Positions 45,692-53,791 of a stretch of DNA of 64,000 nt are shown here, one piece after another; position 1 is the stretch's first letter, and every line of letters starts with the position of its first letter. Below the pieces are notes generated by a model. That model was not told the DNA's origin, searched no databases, and saw only the letters and a program-made list of their open reading frames with translations. Made by a program: the position numbers and the translations under genes. Source of the DNA: JAPLUA01 sp964625855 (lineage in GTDB: Bacteria; Verrucomicrobiota; Verrucomicrobiia; Limisphaerales; UBA8199); contig CAZVFC010000009.1 of assembly GCA_964625855.1 (NCBI GenBank), positions 124,001 to 188,000 on the forward strand, in the 5' to 3' direction.

Positions 45692-45726
45692 GGGATTTAC
45701 GACTTCCGATTTACGATTTGCGCATT
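45692..45726. repeat. Heptanucleotide array filling the hsdR-hsdM spacer
   Basis: Five units, read on the plus strand: GGGATTT, ACGACTT, CCGATTT, ACGATTT, GCGCATT. They occupy 35 of the 42 bp between the hsdR stop and the hsdM ATG. Confidence 0.85.
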
Positions 45727-45733
45727 GGCCCAC

Positions 45734-48415
45734 TTATACCGCCACTACCTCGTTCAACTCCCGTACTAATTGCGACAGGTTCGGGAAGACTCTGCCAGCC
45801 TTGGCGGCACCGCCGCGCCCCTGGAGCAGTGGAGTATTGTCAAAATCCTCCTCCTCAATCGTGAGGTTTTTGATGAGCTGCTCGCGGATGAGGGAGAGCC
45901 ATTGCATTTGCTCGGTCGTAAAGGGGCTCCTTGCTATGAGCTTGTCCATGGCGTGGTTTACCCGCTCCTCGGCGGTCAGGACCGGCTCATGCACGCTGGC
46001 GGCGTGCTTGACGATGGAGATCACGTCGGCCAGCGCCTTGTGACTGGCGACCCTGTGGGCTTCCTGGAGCCTGCGCTCGTCAAATTGGTTCTGCGCGAGC
46101 GCGCGGCGGAGTTCTTCGAGGGCCTTGGGCCGCCAATCGCGCGGGCGTTTCAGGAGGATGCTCAAGGCGTCCACTTTGTCAGCGTTTTCCTTTACGAACC
46201 GGGAGAAGGCATCGAGATAGCTCTCGGCCGTGTCGTATTTGCCGAAGCGGTTTAGCTTTTTCGAGGAGACGGCGTCCTCGACTTCGTAGCCGACCAGGAA
46301 AGGCGTGTAGGCACGCTTGTATTCGAGCAGCAGCTTCTGGAACTTTTCGTTCCGCAGGAGTCTCATGGTGCCGGAGAAGTCCTGCTTGATGAGCGCGGGT
46401 AGTCTGCCGGCAAAGGCGCCGACGTCGCCGTCGGGAATCCAGCGGGCGAATTCGATGCGGGCTTCGCCGCTCATGTCCTTTTCGATGCGGCGCAGGCGTT
46501 TGGCCAGGATGCGGACGTGGTAGTCGCGGTCCACGTTCTGCCAGATATTCTCGATGATCTGCGGGATGGTCAGCGGGGTGCGGGTGGGCGGCTGGAGTTC
46601 AAAGTCGGTGGTGTTCTTGAAATACTCGATCAGCGTGCCATCGAAACAGTCGAAGACGGTGAATTTGGTCTTATTGATCTCGGGGCATTTGCGGGTGCCG
46701 CGCCCGAGCATCTGCACCCAGAGGATGCGGGACTTGACCGGGCGCAGGAACACGATGAATTCCAGCGCCGGGATGTCCACGCCGGTGGAGAGCATATCCA
46801 CGGTGACGACAACCTTTGGGTTCGGGCGGTTGCGGAACTCACGGATGCGCTGGAGCGGGCGGTCCACGTTGGGATTGCCGGTTATCTTCTGGACGAAGTC
46901 GTCGCCCTGGCCGAACACCTCGCGGCAGATGCGGACCAATTGGTCGGCGTGTGAGGTGTGGGCGAGGTCGTTGACGGCGAAGATCAGGACCTTCGGGAAG
47001 CGGCCCGTTTCCTGTTCATGCGCGTAGGTGTATTGAGCAACTTCTTCGATGATCTTGCGGTTGCTCTGGGGGGCGGTGATGCGCTTTTCGATGTCCTCGG
47101 AAGGAAAGGCGCGCTCGTCTTCCAACTCGTCGCGGTGCTCCTTGCCCGTGACGGGGTCAATCAGGCCAACTTCCTCGCCTTGCTTGAGGAATGCGCCGTT
47201 CATGCGCACGTCGGACTTGATGGAGACCGCCTCGTAGTCCACGAGGTAACCGTCGAGGATTGCCTTCTCGACATCGTAGCGGAACACGGGTGCGCCGAAG
47301 AGCGCGGTGGTGTGCGGAGCCGGCGTGGCGGTGAGGCCGATCTTCACGGCGTCAAAGTGGTTGATGGTATCGCGCCACAGGCTGGTTTCCTGAAACGTGT
47401 AGCCGCGATGGCATTCGTCGGCAATCACGAGGTCAAAGCCGTGAATAGGGATGTCGAGCTTATCGGCGTCGGCTTCAAGATCAGGGTCGCTGGCGGATTG
47501 AGCAAACGCCGCCTCGGCGCCGAACAGGTTCCGGGCCATCCGCTGGATGGTCGAGACATAGACGAAGGTATGGGTTGGCTTAGGATCGGTCAGGTACTCG
47601 TTGGGCAGCACCTTGGGGTCGAATGGTTCGTCGTCGCCGAAGTCCTCTTTTTGGAAGCGCTGTGAATAGACTTCGTATTCCTGGGTGAGCTTATTGCCCT
47701 GGGGCGTGTCGAAGGCATTGAAGGTGCGGACGGCCTGGGCGGCGAGCGCCTTGCGGTCCACCAGAAACAGGATACGCCGGAATTGCTTGCTCTCGAGTAG
47801 CCGGTACACCTGCGCAACGGTCAGGAAGGTCTTGCCGGTGCCCGTGGCCATGGCGATGAGCAGCTCGCGCTGGCCGGCGAGCATGGCGGCTTCCGTGGCG
47901 ACGATGGCGGCGACCTGGTAGGGGCGCAGGCCGGGGATGCGTTCGGGGGGGGTGTCGAAGAGCCAGCGACGGGCGTTGCCAGTCTCGCGGGCAAACCGCT
48001 CCGCCAGGGCCGCGGGGGTGTGGAAGGCAGCGAGGGTGCGCGATACCGGCTTGTCGGCCCGGGCGTCCAAGTGCCAGATGATCTCGCCGTTGCTGGCGTA
48101 GAGGAAGGGAACGCGCAGGCCCTTCCAATTGCCGGGGCCGATCGTGGCGCCGGCGGCGTAGCGCTTGGCCTGTTCGAGGACGTTTTGCGGGCTTACCGTG
48201 ACCTTCTTCGCTTCCAGAATGCCCAGGAGGGTGCCAGAGACAAAGAGCGCATAGTCGGCGGGACCATTGGCAGTGGGAAACTCCGTAACTGCGTGGCGGG
48301 TCAGGCGCGAGGTGTCGAGTCCTTCCTTCCAGGGGACAATCTGCCACGGCGGATTGCACGCGCGCAACCGCTTGTCAATGCGGTCTCTCCGGGTCTTCCA
48401 TTCCGCTTCGTCCAT
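45734..48415 (-). CDS. hsdR: Type I restriction endonuclease subunit HsdR
   Basis: 893 residues. The N-terminal PD-(D/E)xK nuclease has D54 and E68-x-K70 (ADYALF...ILEAKK). The translocase motor has Walker A MATGTGKT (189-196), DECH box (333-336), VDMLSTGVDIPALEF and VQMLGRGTRKCPE (motifs V and VI). The C-terminus resembles EcoEI_R_C. The complex moves along unmethylated DNA and cuts at a distance. It is the first gene of the operon hsdR-hsdM-kinase-DUF3037-hsdS-HEPN. All catalytic residues are intact. Confidence 0.95.
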   Translation of the reverse strand: MDEAEWKTRRDRIDKRLRACNPPWQIVPWKEGLDTSRLTRHAVTEFPTANGPADYALFVSGTLLGILEAKKVTVSPQNVLEQAKRYAAGATIGPGNWKGLRVPFLYASNGEIIWHLDARADKPVSRTLAAFHTPAALAERFARETGNARRWLFDTPPERIPGLRPYQVAAIVATEAAMLAGQRELLIAMATGTGKTFLTVAQVYRLLESKQFRRILFLVDRKALAAQAVRTFNAFDTPQGNKLTQEYEVYSQRFQKEDFGDDEPFDPKVLPNEYLTDPKPTHTFVYVSTIQRMARNLFGAEAAFAQSASDPDLEADADKLDIPIHGFDLVIADECHRGYTFQETSLWRDTINHFDAVKIGLTATPAPHTTALFGAPVFRYDVEKAILDGYLVDYEAVSIKSDVRMNGAFLKQGEEVGLIDPVTGKEHRDELEDERAFPSEDIEKRITAPQSNRKIIEEVAQYTYAHEQETGRFPKVLIFAVNDLAHTSHADQLVRICREVFGQGDDFVQKITGNPNVDRPLQRIREFRNRPNPKVVVTVDMLSTGVDIPALEFIVFLRPVKSRILWVQMLGRGTRKCPEINKTKFTVFDCFDGTLIEYFKNTTDFELQPPTRTPLTIPQIIENIWQNVDRDYHVRILAKRLRRIEKDMSGEARIEFARWIPDGDVGAFAGRLPALIKQDFSGTMRLLRNEKFQKLLLEYKRAYTPFLVGYEVEDAVSSKKLNRFGKYDTAESYLDAFSRFVKENADKVDALSILLKRPRDWRPKALEELRRALAQNQFDERRLQEAHRVASHKALADVISIVKHAASVHEPVLTAEERVNHAMDKLIARSPFTTEQMQWLSLIREQLIKNLTIEEEDFDNTPLLQGRGGAAKAGRVFPNLSQLVRELNEVVAV

Positions 48416-48781
48416 GGCCGTTCAGTACTCTCAGGTTTTCGGCTGCCTCGATTGTTGTCGGCTGGCGGTAGAGAGTAGAGAAGGCCGGAGACCCTGCAAA
48501 GGCTAAATGGGGCGGGCGCTTGCCGCGTGCAACGCCCCGACAGCTCTCGGACCACGCTCGGGACTCGTGTCCGGAATTCGGCTGGCTCAGCCACTGTCGT
48601 CTGGATTAGGGGGTTTCCCGAAGATATTTCTGAAGATCATATACGGGCTGGAGTCTCGACGGCGTTGCTGGTGGGAAAGGCTTTGCGCATGCGACATTCA
48701 GGAGGCGAACTGGCGCCGTAGCCTCGGCTCCGGGCGGCTGCTTCACCAGCGAGCCGCCGAGCCACGTGGGATGGGAGGTTC

Positions 48782-48858
48782 AAAGTCTGGAGTCTGAAGT
48801 CTTGAGTCTAAAGTCTCGGATTTGGAGTCCACGGGCCACGGTCCACAGCCCACGATCA
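48782..48858. repeat. Compound heptanucleotide array
   Basis: Eleven 7-bp units: five of NNAGTCT type (AAAGTCT, GGAGTCT, GAAGTCT, TGAGTCT, AAAGTCT), one divergent (CGGATTT), then GGAGTCC, ACGGGCC, ACGGTCC, ACAGCCC, ACGATCA. The second half resembles, on the opposite strand, the GGTCCGT units at the edge of the der array. Confidence 0.9.
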
Positions 48859-49050
48859 CGCGCGAGTGAGAAATCCGTGGGCTTGTCCGCCAAAGGACAG
48901 GGTTTGTCCACCTATACAGGGTGAAATGAAAACGAGAACCAGCATCCTGGCAAGGACGGTAGGCAACGGGCGAAGATCGAAGGGCGGGCCATGAGCCTCG
49001 TTACCTCGGCTGCCACGCACAATCTTCGGACCACCCAAACCAGGCCTGCT

Positions 49051-49093
49051 GCCGGAAGCGCGGCTTCCGGAAACCGGAAGTTCCACTTCCGGC
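49051..49093. repeat. Tandem double hairpin (REP-like)
   Basis: Two adjacent stem-loops share the same stem: GCCGGAAG-CGCGG-CTTCCGG and CCGGAAG-TTCCA-CTTCCGGC, 3 bp apart. The outer halves also pair with each other. It lies upstream of the nitroreductase operon. Confidence 0.8.
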
Positions 49094-49116
49094 CATAAGG
49101 GTGACAACTGTTATGA

Positions 49117-49287
49117 ATGCGAACCCAATTGCGACGGACCGTAGCCGTCCGCGAGCGCCTGCACGCCAATCACCTGGCCCTCCTGGAGAAGCTCGACGCC
49201 AACCACCGGGAACTGCTGGCCGCGCGGGCGGGCAGGGTGGGTGCATGGAGAGGCGCCTTGCCGGTCCGTCTCGGAGCAGCGGCTTGA
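49117..49287 (+). CDS. Possible small protein or gene remnant
   Basis: A 56-codon frame: MRTQLRRTVAVRERLHANHL followed by ALLEKLDANHRELLAARAG. The first 40 residues have a clean helical, coding-like composition. It has no known family and follows the double hairpin. It may be a remnant of a longer gene. Confidence 0.3.
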   Translation: MRTQLRRTVAVRERLHANHLALLEKLDANHRELLAARAGRVGAWRGALPVRLGAAA

Positions 49288-49352
49288 AACAGCAGGTTGA
49301 AAAGTCGGGCCGAAACAGTTAAAAACAGGCGCGCTGATTGCATGACACACTT

Positions 49353-49883
49353 ATGACCACAACCAGAGACCAACAATTGGACTTCATCCTCGCCCGGCGC
49401 AGCGTCCGTGTTTATTCGCCCGGCGAGGTGAGCGACGCAGCCGTGACGGGGCTTTTGGAGGCGGCGATGGCGGCGCCTTCGGCCATGACCAAAGACCCCT
49501 GGCGGTTCGTCGTTGTACGCGACAAGCAGACGCTGGCGAAACTGGCGGCGCTGCACCCTGGCGCGGCGATGCTCTCCGCCGCGGCGCTGGCGATTGTAGT
49601 CTGCGGCGACCTGGACGCGGCCTTCGAGCGGCAACTTAGTTATCTGTTGCAGGATTGTTCGGCGGCCACCGAAAACCTGCTACTGGCCGCGCGCGCGCTG
49701 GGCCTGGGCGCCTGCTGGGTGGGCATCCATCCGGGTGAAGCTGGCATCAAGCGGGTGAAGGAACTGCTGGCGCTGCCAGGCCCGGTAATTCCGTTAGCCG
49801 CCGTCTCCATCGGGCAACCCGGCGAGCAACTCGAACCTCGCACAAGATTCAACCGGGACAACGTGCATACCGAAAAGTGGTGA
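49353..49883 (+). CDS. Nitroreductase-family flavoprotein
   Basis: 176 residues from ATG 49353. FMN-binding pattern: RRSVRVYSPGEV, MAAPSAMTKDPWRFVVVRD, and GLGACWVGIHPGE. Family members reduce nitro groups, quinones or flavins with NAD(P)H. The stop is 6 bp before the next gene, so it is probably the first gene of the DPD-like/ssnA/ygeY operon and may reduce an intermediate or maintain flavins there. Confidence 0.85.
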   Translation: MTTTRDQQLDFILARRSVRVYSPGEVSDAAVTGLLEAAMAAPSAMTKDPWRFVVVRDKQTLAKLAALHPGAAMLSAAALAIVVCGDLDAAFERQLSYLLQDCSAATENLLLAARALGLGACWVGIHPGEAGIKRVKELLALPGPVIPLAAVSIGQPGEQLEPRTRFNRDNVHTEKW

Positions 49884-49889
49884 GAAGCG

Positions 49890-52373
49890 ATGAAAGCTAA
49901 AGACGGATCTCTCACCGATGCCCAGTTGCGGGCCGAATTGAACCGCTGCGAGTACTGCGAGGAGAAGCCCTGCCAGAAAGCCTGCCCCGCCGATTGCTCG
50001 CCGGCGGATTTCATCATGGCCGCGCGCGTGGGGGAGAAGTCGGATTTCCGCCGCGCGGGGGCGTTGATCATGGGCTCGAACCCGCTGGGCTGGGTCTGCG
50101 GCGTGTTGTGCCCGGACTACTTCTGCATGAAGGCGTGCTCGCGCCGCACGTTTGACCATCCGATCAACATCCCCGCCGTCCAGGCCAGCGTGATGAAGCG
50201 AGCTTACGAAGCCGGGCTGCGGAGTTTTCCGGTGCCGGTCGCAAACGGCAAACGGGTGGCGGTGATCGGCTCGGGCCCCGCGGGCCTGGGGGCGGCTACC
50301 GTGCTCGCCCAACTCGGCTACCGAGTCACCGTCTTCGAACGGCGCGAGCGCCTCGGCGGCATGATGCACCTCATCCCCGACTTCCGGCTCGACAAGCAGG
50401 TGGTCCGCCGCGACCTCGAATTCCTCAAAGGATTGGGCGCGCTGGAGTTCGTGCCGGGCCAAGCGATAGATCGGCCGGAGGAGCTGCTCGCCACTCACCG
50501 GGCGGTGATCGTGTGCGCCGGTTTAGAGGAACCGTTGCGGCTGGATATCCCCGGTGGGGACTGCGCGATCTCGTGGCAGGACTACTTGGAGAACCAGCGC
50601 AAGATCAGCGTCGCGAACAGGAAGGTGGCCGTCTTGGGCGGCGGGGCAGTGGCGGTGGATTGCGCCACGACCGCCAAGCAGCGCGGCGCGCTCTCGGTCG
50701 AGCTGGTCTATCGCCGCAAGCAGGAGAACATGCCCTTGACGGCGTATGAGCGGGAGATGCTGCTCGAACACGGCATAGGTATCTCCACCTGCTCCAAGCC
50801 GCTGGCAATAGTCCACCGAGGACGGCGGGTCACCGGCCTGCGCATCGCCCGGATGATGCTGCCCAAAGGCAAGGCGCCTCGGCCCGAGAACTTCCTCGTC
50901 AACAAGAAGGAGTCGCCCGTCTTTCGGGAGTTTGATGTGGTCATTTCCGCCATCGGCAGCCGGCCCAAGCTGCCCTTGAAGAAGGCCCCGGGCCTCTTCT
51001 ACGCGGGCGACATGGTGCTCGGCTCGGCGACGGTGGTCGAAGCCGTGGCCACGGGCAAGAACGCCGCACTGGAAGCCGAGGCCTACATCGCCGGCCGCAA
51101 GCGACCCCGCTTCGAGAACCGCGCCAAGAGCCACGTCGTCCTGGCGGGCAGGAAGCTATGCCCAGTGCCGCTGGACGCGGAATTCTTCGGGCGCAAGATC
51201 CGCTCGCCGTTCCTCCTCTCCGCCGCGCCGCACACCGACGGCTACGCCCAGATGCGCAAGGCCTACGAGGCCGGCTGGTCCGGCGGGGTCATGAAGACCA
51301 GCTTCGACAACGTGCCGATCCATATCCCGGCCGAATACATGACCGTGTTCGGCCCTTCGACCTACGGCAACTGCGACAACGTCTCGGGGCATGCCCTCGA
51401 CCGGGTGCGCAAGGAGCTGGAGCAATTGGTGAAGGAGTTCCCGGACCGGCTCACGCTCGCGTCCACCGGCGGCCCGGTGACAGGCCGTGACGAGCCGGAC
51501 AAGGCCGTCTGGCAATCCAACACGCGCAAGCTGGAGAGCGCCGGCGCGATGGGCGTCGAGTACAGCCTCTCCTGCCCGCAAGGGGGCGACGGCACCGAAG
51601 GCGACATCGTCTCGCAGAACGCCGAACTGGCCGCGAAGATTATTGATTGGGTGATGGACGCCAGCGCGGATGACAACCCGAAGCTGTTCAAGCTGACCGC
51701 GGCGGTAACGTCCATCAACCCAATCATCAAGCGCATCCAACAGGTGTTCGCCCGATACCCGCGCAAGAAAGCCGGTGTCACGCTCGCCAACAGCTTCCCT
51801 TCACTGGCATTCCGCAAGGCCGAACACCGCCGCTGGGAGGAGGGCGTGATCGTGGGCATGTCGGGCGAAGGCGTGCTGCCGATCAGCAACCTCACGCTGG
51901 CTAAGGTTTCCAGCACTGGCATCGCCGTCTCCGGAAATGGCGGCCCGATGAACTACAAGGCCGCGGCCAATTTCCTCGCCCTGGGCGCGCAGACCGTGCA
52001 GTTCTGCACCATCGTCATGAAATACGGCCTGGGCATCGTCAGCGACCTCCACTCGGGGCTGAGCTTCCTGATGGAAGAGCGCGGGTTCAAGTCAGTGAAG
52101 GAGTTGATCGGCTCGGCGCTGCCCAACCCGATTACCGACTTCATGGCCCTGTCAGCCACCAAGAAACTCCCGACGGTCGTGGCCGAGTTATGCGAGCATT
52201 GCGGCAACTGCACCCGGTGCCCGTACCAGGCCATCGCGTTGAACAGCAAGCAGGTGCCGGTGTTTGATCCGGCCCTCTGCATCGGCTGCTCGCTGTGTGC
52301 GCAGAAATGCTTTGCGGGTGCCATCTCGATGCGCCTCCGCACGCCCAAAGAGCTGGCCGCCCTCCAGCACTAG
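49890..52373 (+). CDS. Fused dihydropyrimidine-dehydrogenase-like enzyme (PreT-PreA order)
   Basis: 827 residues. N-terminal Fe-S helical domain with CEYCEEKPCQKACPADC and CGVLCPDYFCMKAC; FAD domain with GSGPAGLGAA (127-136); NAD domain with VLGGGAVAVDCA; then a PreA-like FMN barrel starting EFFGRKIRSPFLLSAAP, with the catalytic Cys at C562 in YSLSCPQGGDG; and a C-terminal 2x[4Fe-4S] ferredoxin (C768/771/774/777 and C797/800/803/807). This is the domain order of mammalian DPD, which reduces uracil and thymine. The active-site loop differs from the DPD consensus SCPHGMGERGMG, so another cyclic substrate is likely. The ssnA gene follows by 28 bp. Confidence 0.85.
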   Translation: MKAKDGSLTDAQLRAELNRCEYCEEKPCQKACPADCSPADFIMAARVGEKSDFRRAGALIMGSNPLGWVCGVLCPDYFCMKACSRRTFDHPINIPAVQASVMKRAYEAGLRSFPVPVANGKRVAVIGSGPAGLGAATVLAQLGYRVTVFERRERLGGMMHLIPDFRLDKQVVRRDLEFLKGLGALEFVPGQAIDRPEELLATHRAVIVCAGLEEPLRLDIPGGDCAISWQDYLENQRKISVANRKVAVLGGGAVAVDCATTAKQRGALSVELVYRRKQENMPLTAYEREMLLEHGIGISTCSKPLAIVHRGRRVTGLRIARMMLPKGKAPRPENFLVNKKESPVFREFDVVISAIGSRPKLPLKKAPGLFYAGDMVLGSATVVEAVATGKNAALEAEAYIAGRKRPRFENRAKSHVVLAGRKLCPVPLDAEFFGRKIRSPFLLSAAPHTDGYAQMRKAYEAGWSGGVMKTSFDNVPIHIPAEYMTVFGPSTYGNCDNVSGHALDRVRKELEQLVKEFPDRLTLASTGGPVTGRDEPDKAVWQSNTRKLESAGAMGVEYSLSCPQGGDGTEGDIVSQNAELAAKIIDWVMDASADDNPKLFKLTAAVTSINPIIKRIQQVFARYPRKKAGVTLANSFPSLAFRKAEHRRWEEGVIVGMSGEGVLPISNLTLAKVSSTGIAVSGNGGPMNYKAAANFLALGAQTVQFCTIVMKYGLGIVSDLHSGLSFLMEERGFKSVKELIGSALPNPITDFMALSATKKLPTVVAELCEHCGNCTRCPYQAIALNSKQVPVFDPALCIGCSLCAQKCFAGAISMRLRTPKELAALQH

Positions 52374-52401
52374 CTCTTGTAACCATGTAACCTATGTAAC
52401 G

Positions 52402-53790
52402 ATGCAACCGGGCCTGTCGCTGCTCATCGAAAACGGCACGGTGCTTACTGGCGGTCCGAAGCCCGCAGTGCTCCCGAACCACTCCGTTCTCATCGAGAAC
52501 GGTACGATCACTCGGATCGCACCAAGGCGCGGAATCGGCCGCTTCGCCGGCAAACGCCTTGATGCCTCCGGCAAAGTGGTCATGCCCGGCCTGATCAATG
52601 CCCATACTCACTTCTACAGCACCTTCGCGCGCGGTCTGACGAAGACCCGCCCGGCCAAGGACTTCGTGGGCGTGCTCGAAAACCTGTGGTGGCGGCTCGA
52701 CTCGGCCCTGACCACTGAGGATTGCTACTACAGCGCTCTGATCGCGCTGCTCGACTCCATCCGCCACGGCACCACGACGCTGATTGACCATCACGCGAGC
52801 CCGCATGCCGTGCCTGGCTCGCTCACGGCTATTGCAAAGGCTGTGAGCGAAACGGGCTTGCGCGCCTGCCTCTGCTATGAGCTTTCCGACCGCGATGGCG
52901 TGCGCATCGCCAAAGAGGGCTTGGAGGAGAACGCCTCGTTCATCCGTCAATGCCAGCGCAACAGCCAACGTGAGTCGGCTTTCACTTTCCGCCCTCCGCC
53001 CTCCGCCCTCACCCCTCAACCAACCGTCACCGCGCTCTTCGGCCTTCACGCTGCATTCACATTGAAGGACGCAACCCTGGAGAAGGCCGCCAGGCTGGGG
53101 CACGAACTCGGCACCGGTTTTCATATCCACGTCGCCGAGGCGCGGAGCGACCAGGACTTCTCGTTGTGCCATTACCGCAAACGAGTGGTGGAGCGCTTGA
53201 ACCAGTTTGGCATCCTGGGCCCACAGAGCATTGCGGCCCATTGCGTGCATGTGAATGCCCGGGAGATGGACTTGCTCGCCACAACCGGCACCGCGGTCGT
53301 GCACAACCCGCAATCGAACCTGAATAATGCGGTGGGCCTGGCGGACGTCCCTGAGTTGATGCGGCGGGGCGTCCTCGTCGGCCTGGGCACGGACGCCATG
53401 ACCACGAATATGCTCGAGGAACTGCGCGTCGCCCTCTGGGCGCAGCATCTCCGTGCCCGGAACCCTTCGATCGCCTTTACGGAGGTAGTCTCGGCCCTGT
53501 TCGCCAGCAATCCGGAGATTGCCTCACGCGCCCTGCGGCTGCCGCTGGGCGAGCTTCGGACGGGCTGCGCGGGCGACGTGGTGATCGTGGATTACGATCC
53601 GCCCACACCGCTGGAAGCCGGCAACGCCTTCGGCCACCTGGCGTTCGGCATCTCGCAGGCGGCCGTGGATACGACCATCGTCGGCGGACGCGTGCTGATG
53701 GAGAACCGGGGTCTGTCCCTCGACCTCGACGAGCGGCGCATCAACGCCCGCGCCCGCGAGTTGGCCGGCAAGCTATGGAAACGCCTTTGA
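52402..53790 (+). CDS. ssnA: Aminohydrolase SsnA
   Basis: 462 residues from ATG 52402. It aligns from memory along its length with SsnA of E. coli and Clostridia: GLINAHTHFYSTFARGL (metal H68, H70), ENLWWRLDSALTTEDCYYSA, TTLIDHHASPHAVPGSL, GFHIHVAE (H243), AAHCVHV (H280), GLGTDAMTTNM (D331). SsnA acts in purine catabolism gene clusters, probably as an aminohydrolase on an opened or oxidised purine. Residues ~191-209 (around FRPPPSALTPQPT) are an insertion encoded by a heptamer array. The stop is 1 bp from the ygeY start. Confidence 0.9.
   Translation: MQPGLSLLIENGTVLTGGPKPAVLPNHSVLIENGTITRIAPRRGIGRFAGKRLDASGKVVMPGLINAHTHFYSTFARGLTKTRPAKDFVGVLENLWWRLDSALTTEDCYYSALIALLDSIRHGTTTLIDHHASPHAVPGSLTAIAKAVSETGLRACLCYELSDRDGVRIAKEGLEENASFIRQCQRNSQRESAFTFRPPPSALTPQPTVTALFGLHAAFTLKDATLEKAARLGHELGTGFHIHVAEARSDQDFSLCHYRKRVVERLNQFGILGPQSIAAHCVHVNAREMDLLATTGTAVVHNPQSNLNNAVGLADVPELMRRGVLVGLGTDAMTTNMLEELRVALWAQHLRARNPSIAFTEVVSALFASNPEIASRALRLPLGELRTGCAGDVVIVDYDPPTPLEAGNAFGHLAFGISQAAVDTTIVGGRVLMENRGLSLDLDERRINARARELAGKLWKRL
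52983..53017. repeat. Heptanucleotide array inside ssnA
   Basis: Three perfect CCGCCCT units (52989-53009) with degenerate flanking units (CACTTTC before, ACCCCTC after). It reads as the RPPPSALTP loop in SsnA. Confidence 0.85.
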
Positions 53791-53791
53791 A

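Larger units (their letters stand above)
48416..49352. other. Region between the restriction operon and the nitroreductase operon
   Basis: About 940 bp with divergent flanking genes, so both operon promoters should be here. Contents: a heptamer array (48782-48858), a double hairpin (49051-49093) and a doubtful 56-codon frame (49117-49287). Nothing else is recognised. Confidence 0.6.

Noticed and set aside
52141..53448. 435-codon frame antisense to the DPD-like gene and ssnA
   Set aside because: It crosses two genes with intact conserved motifs on the plus strand.
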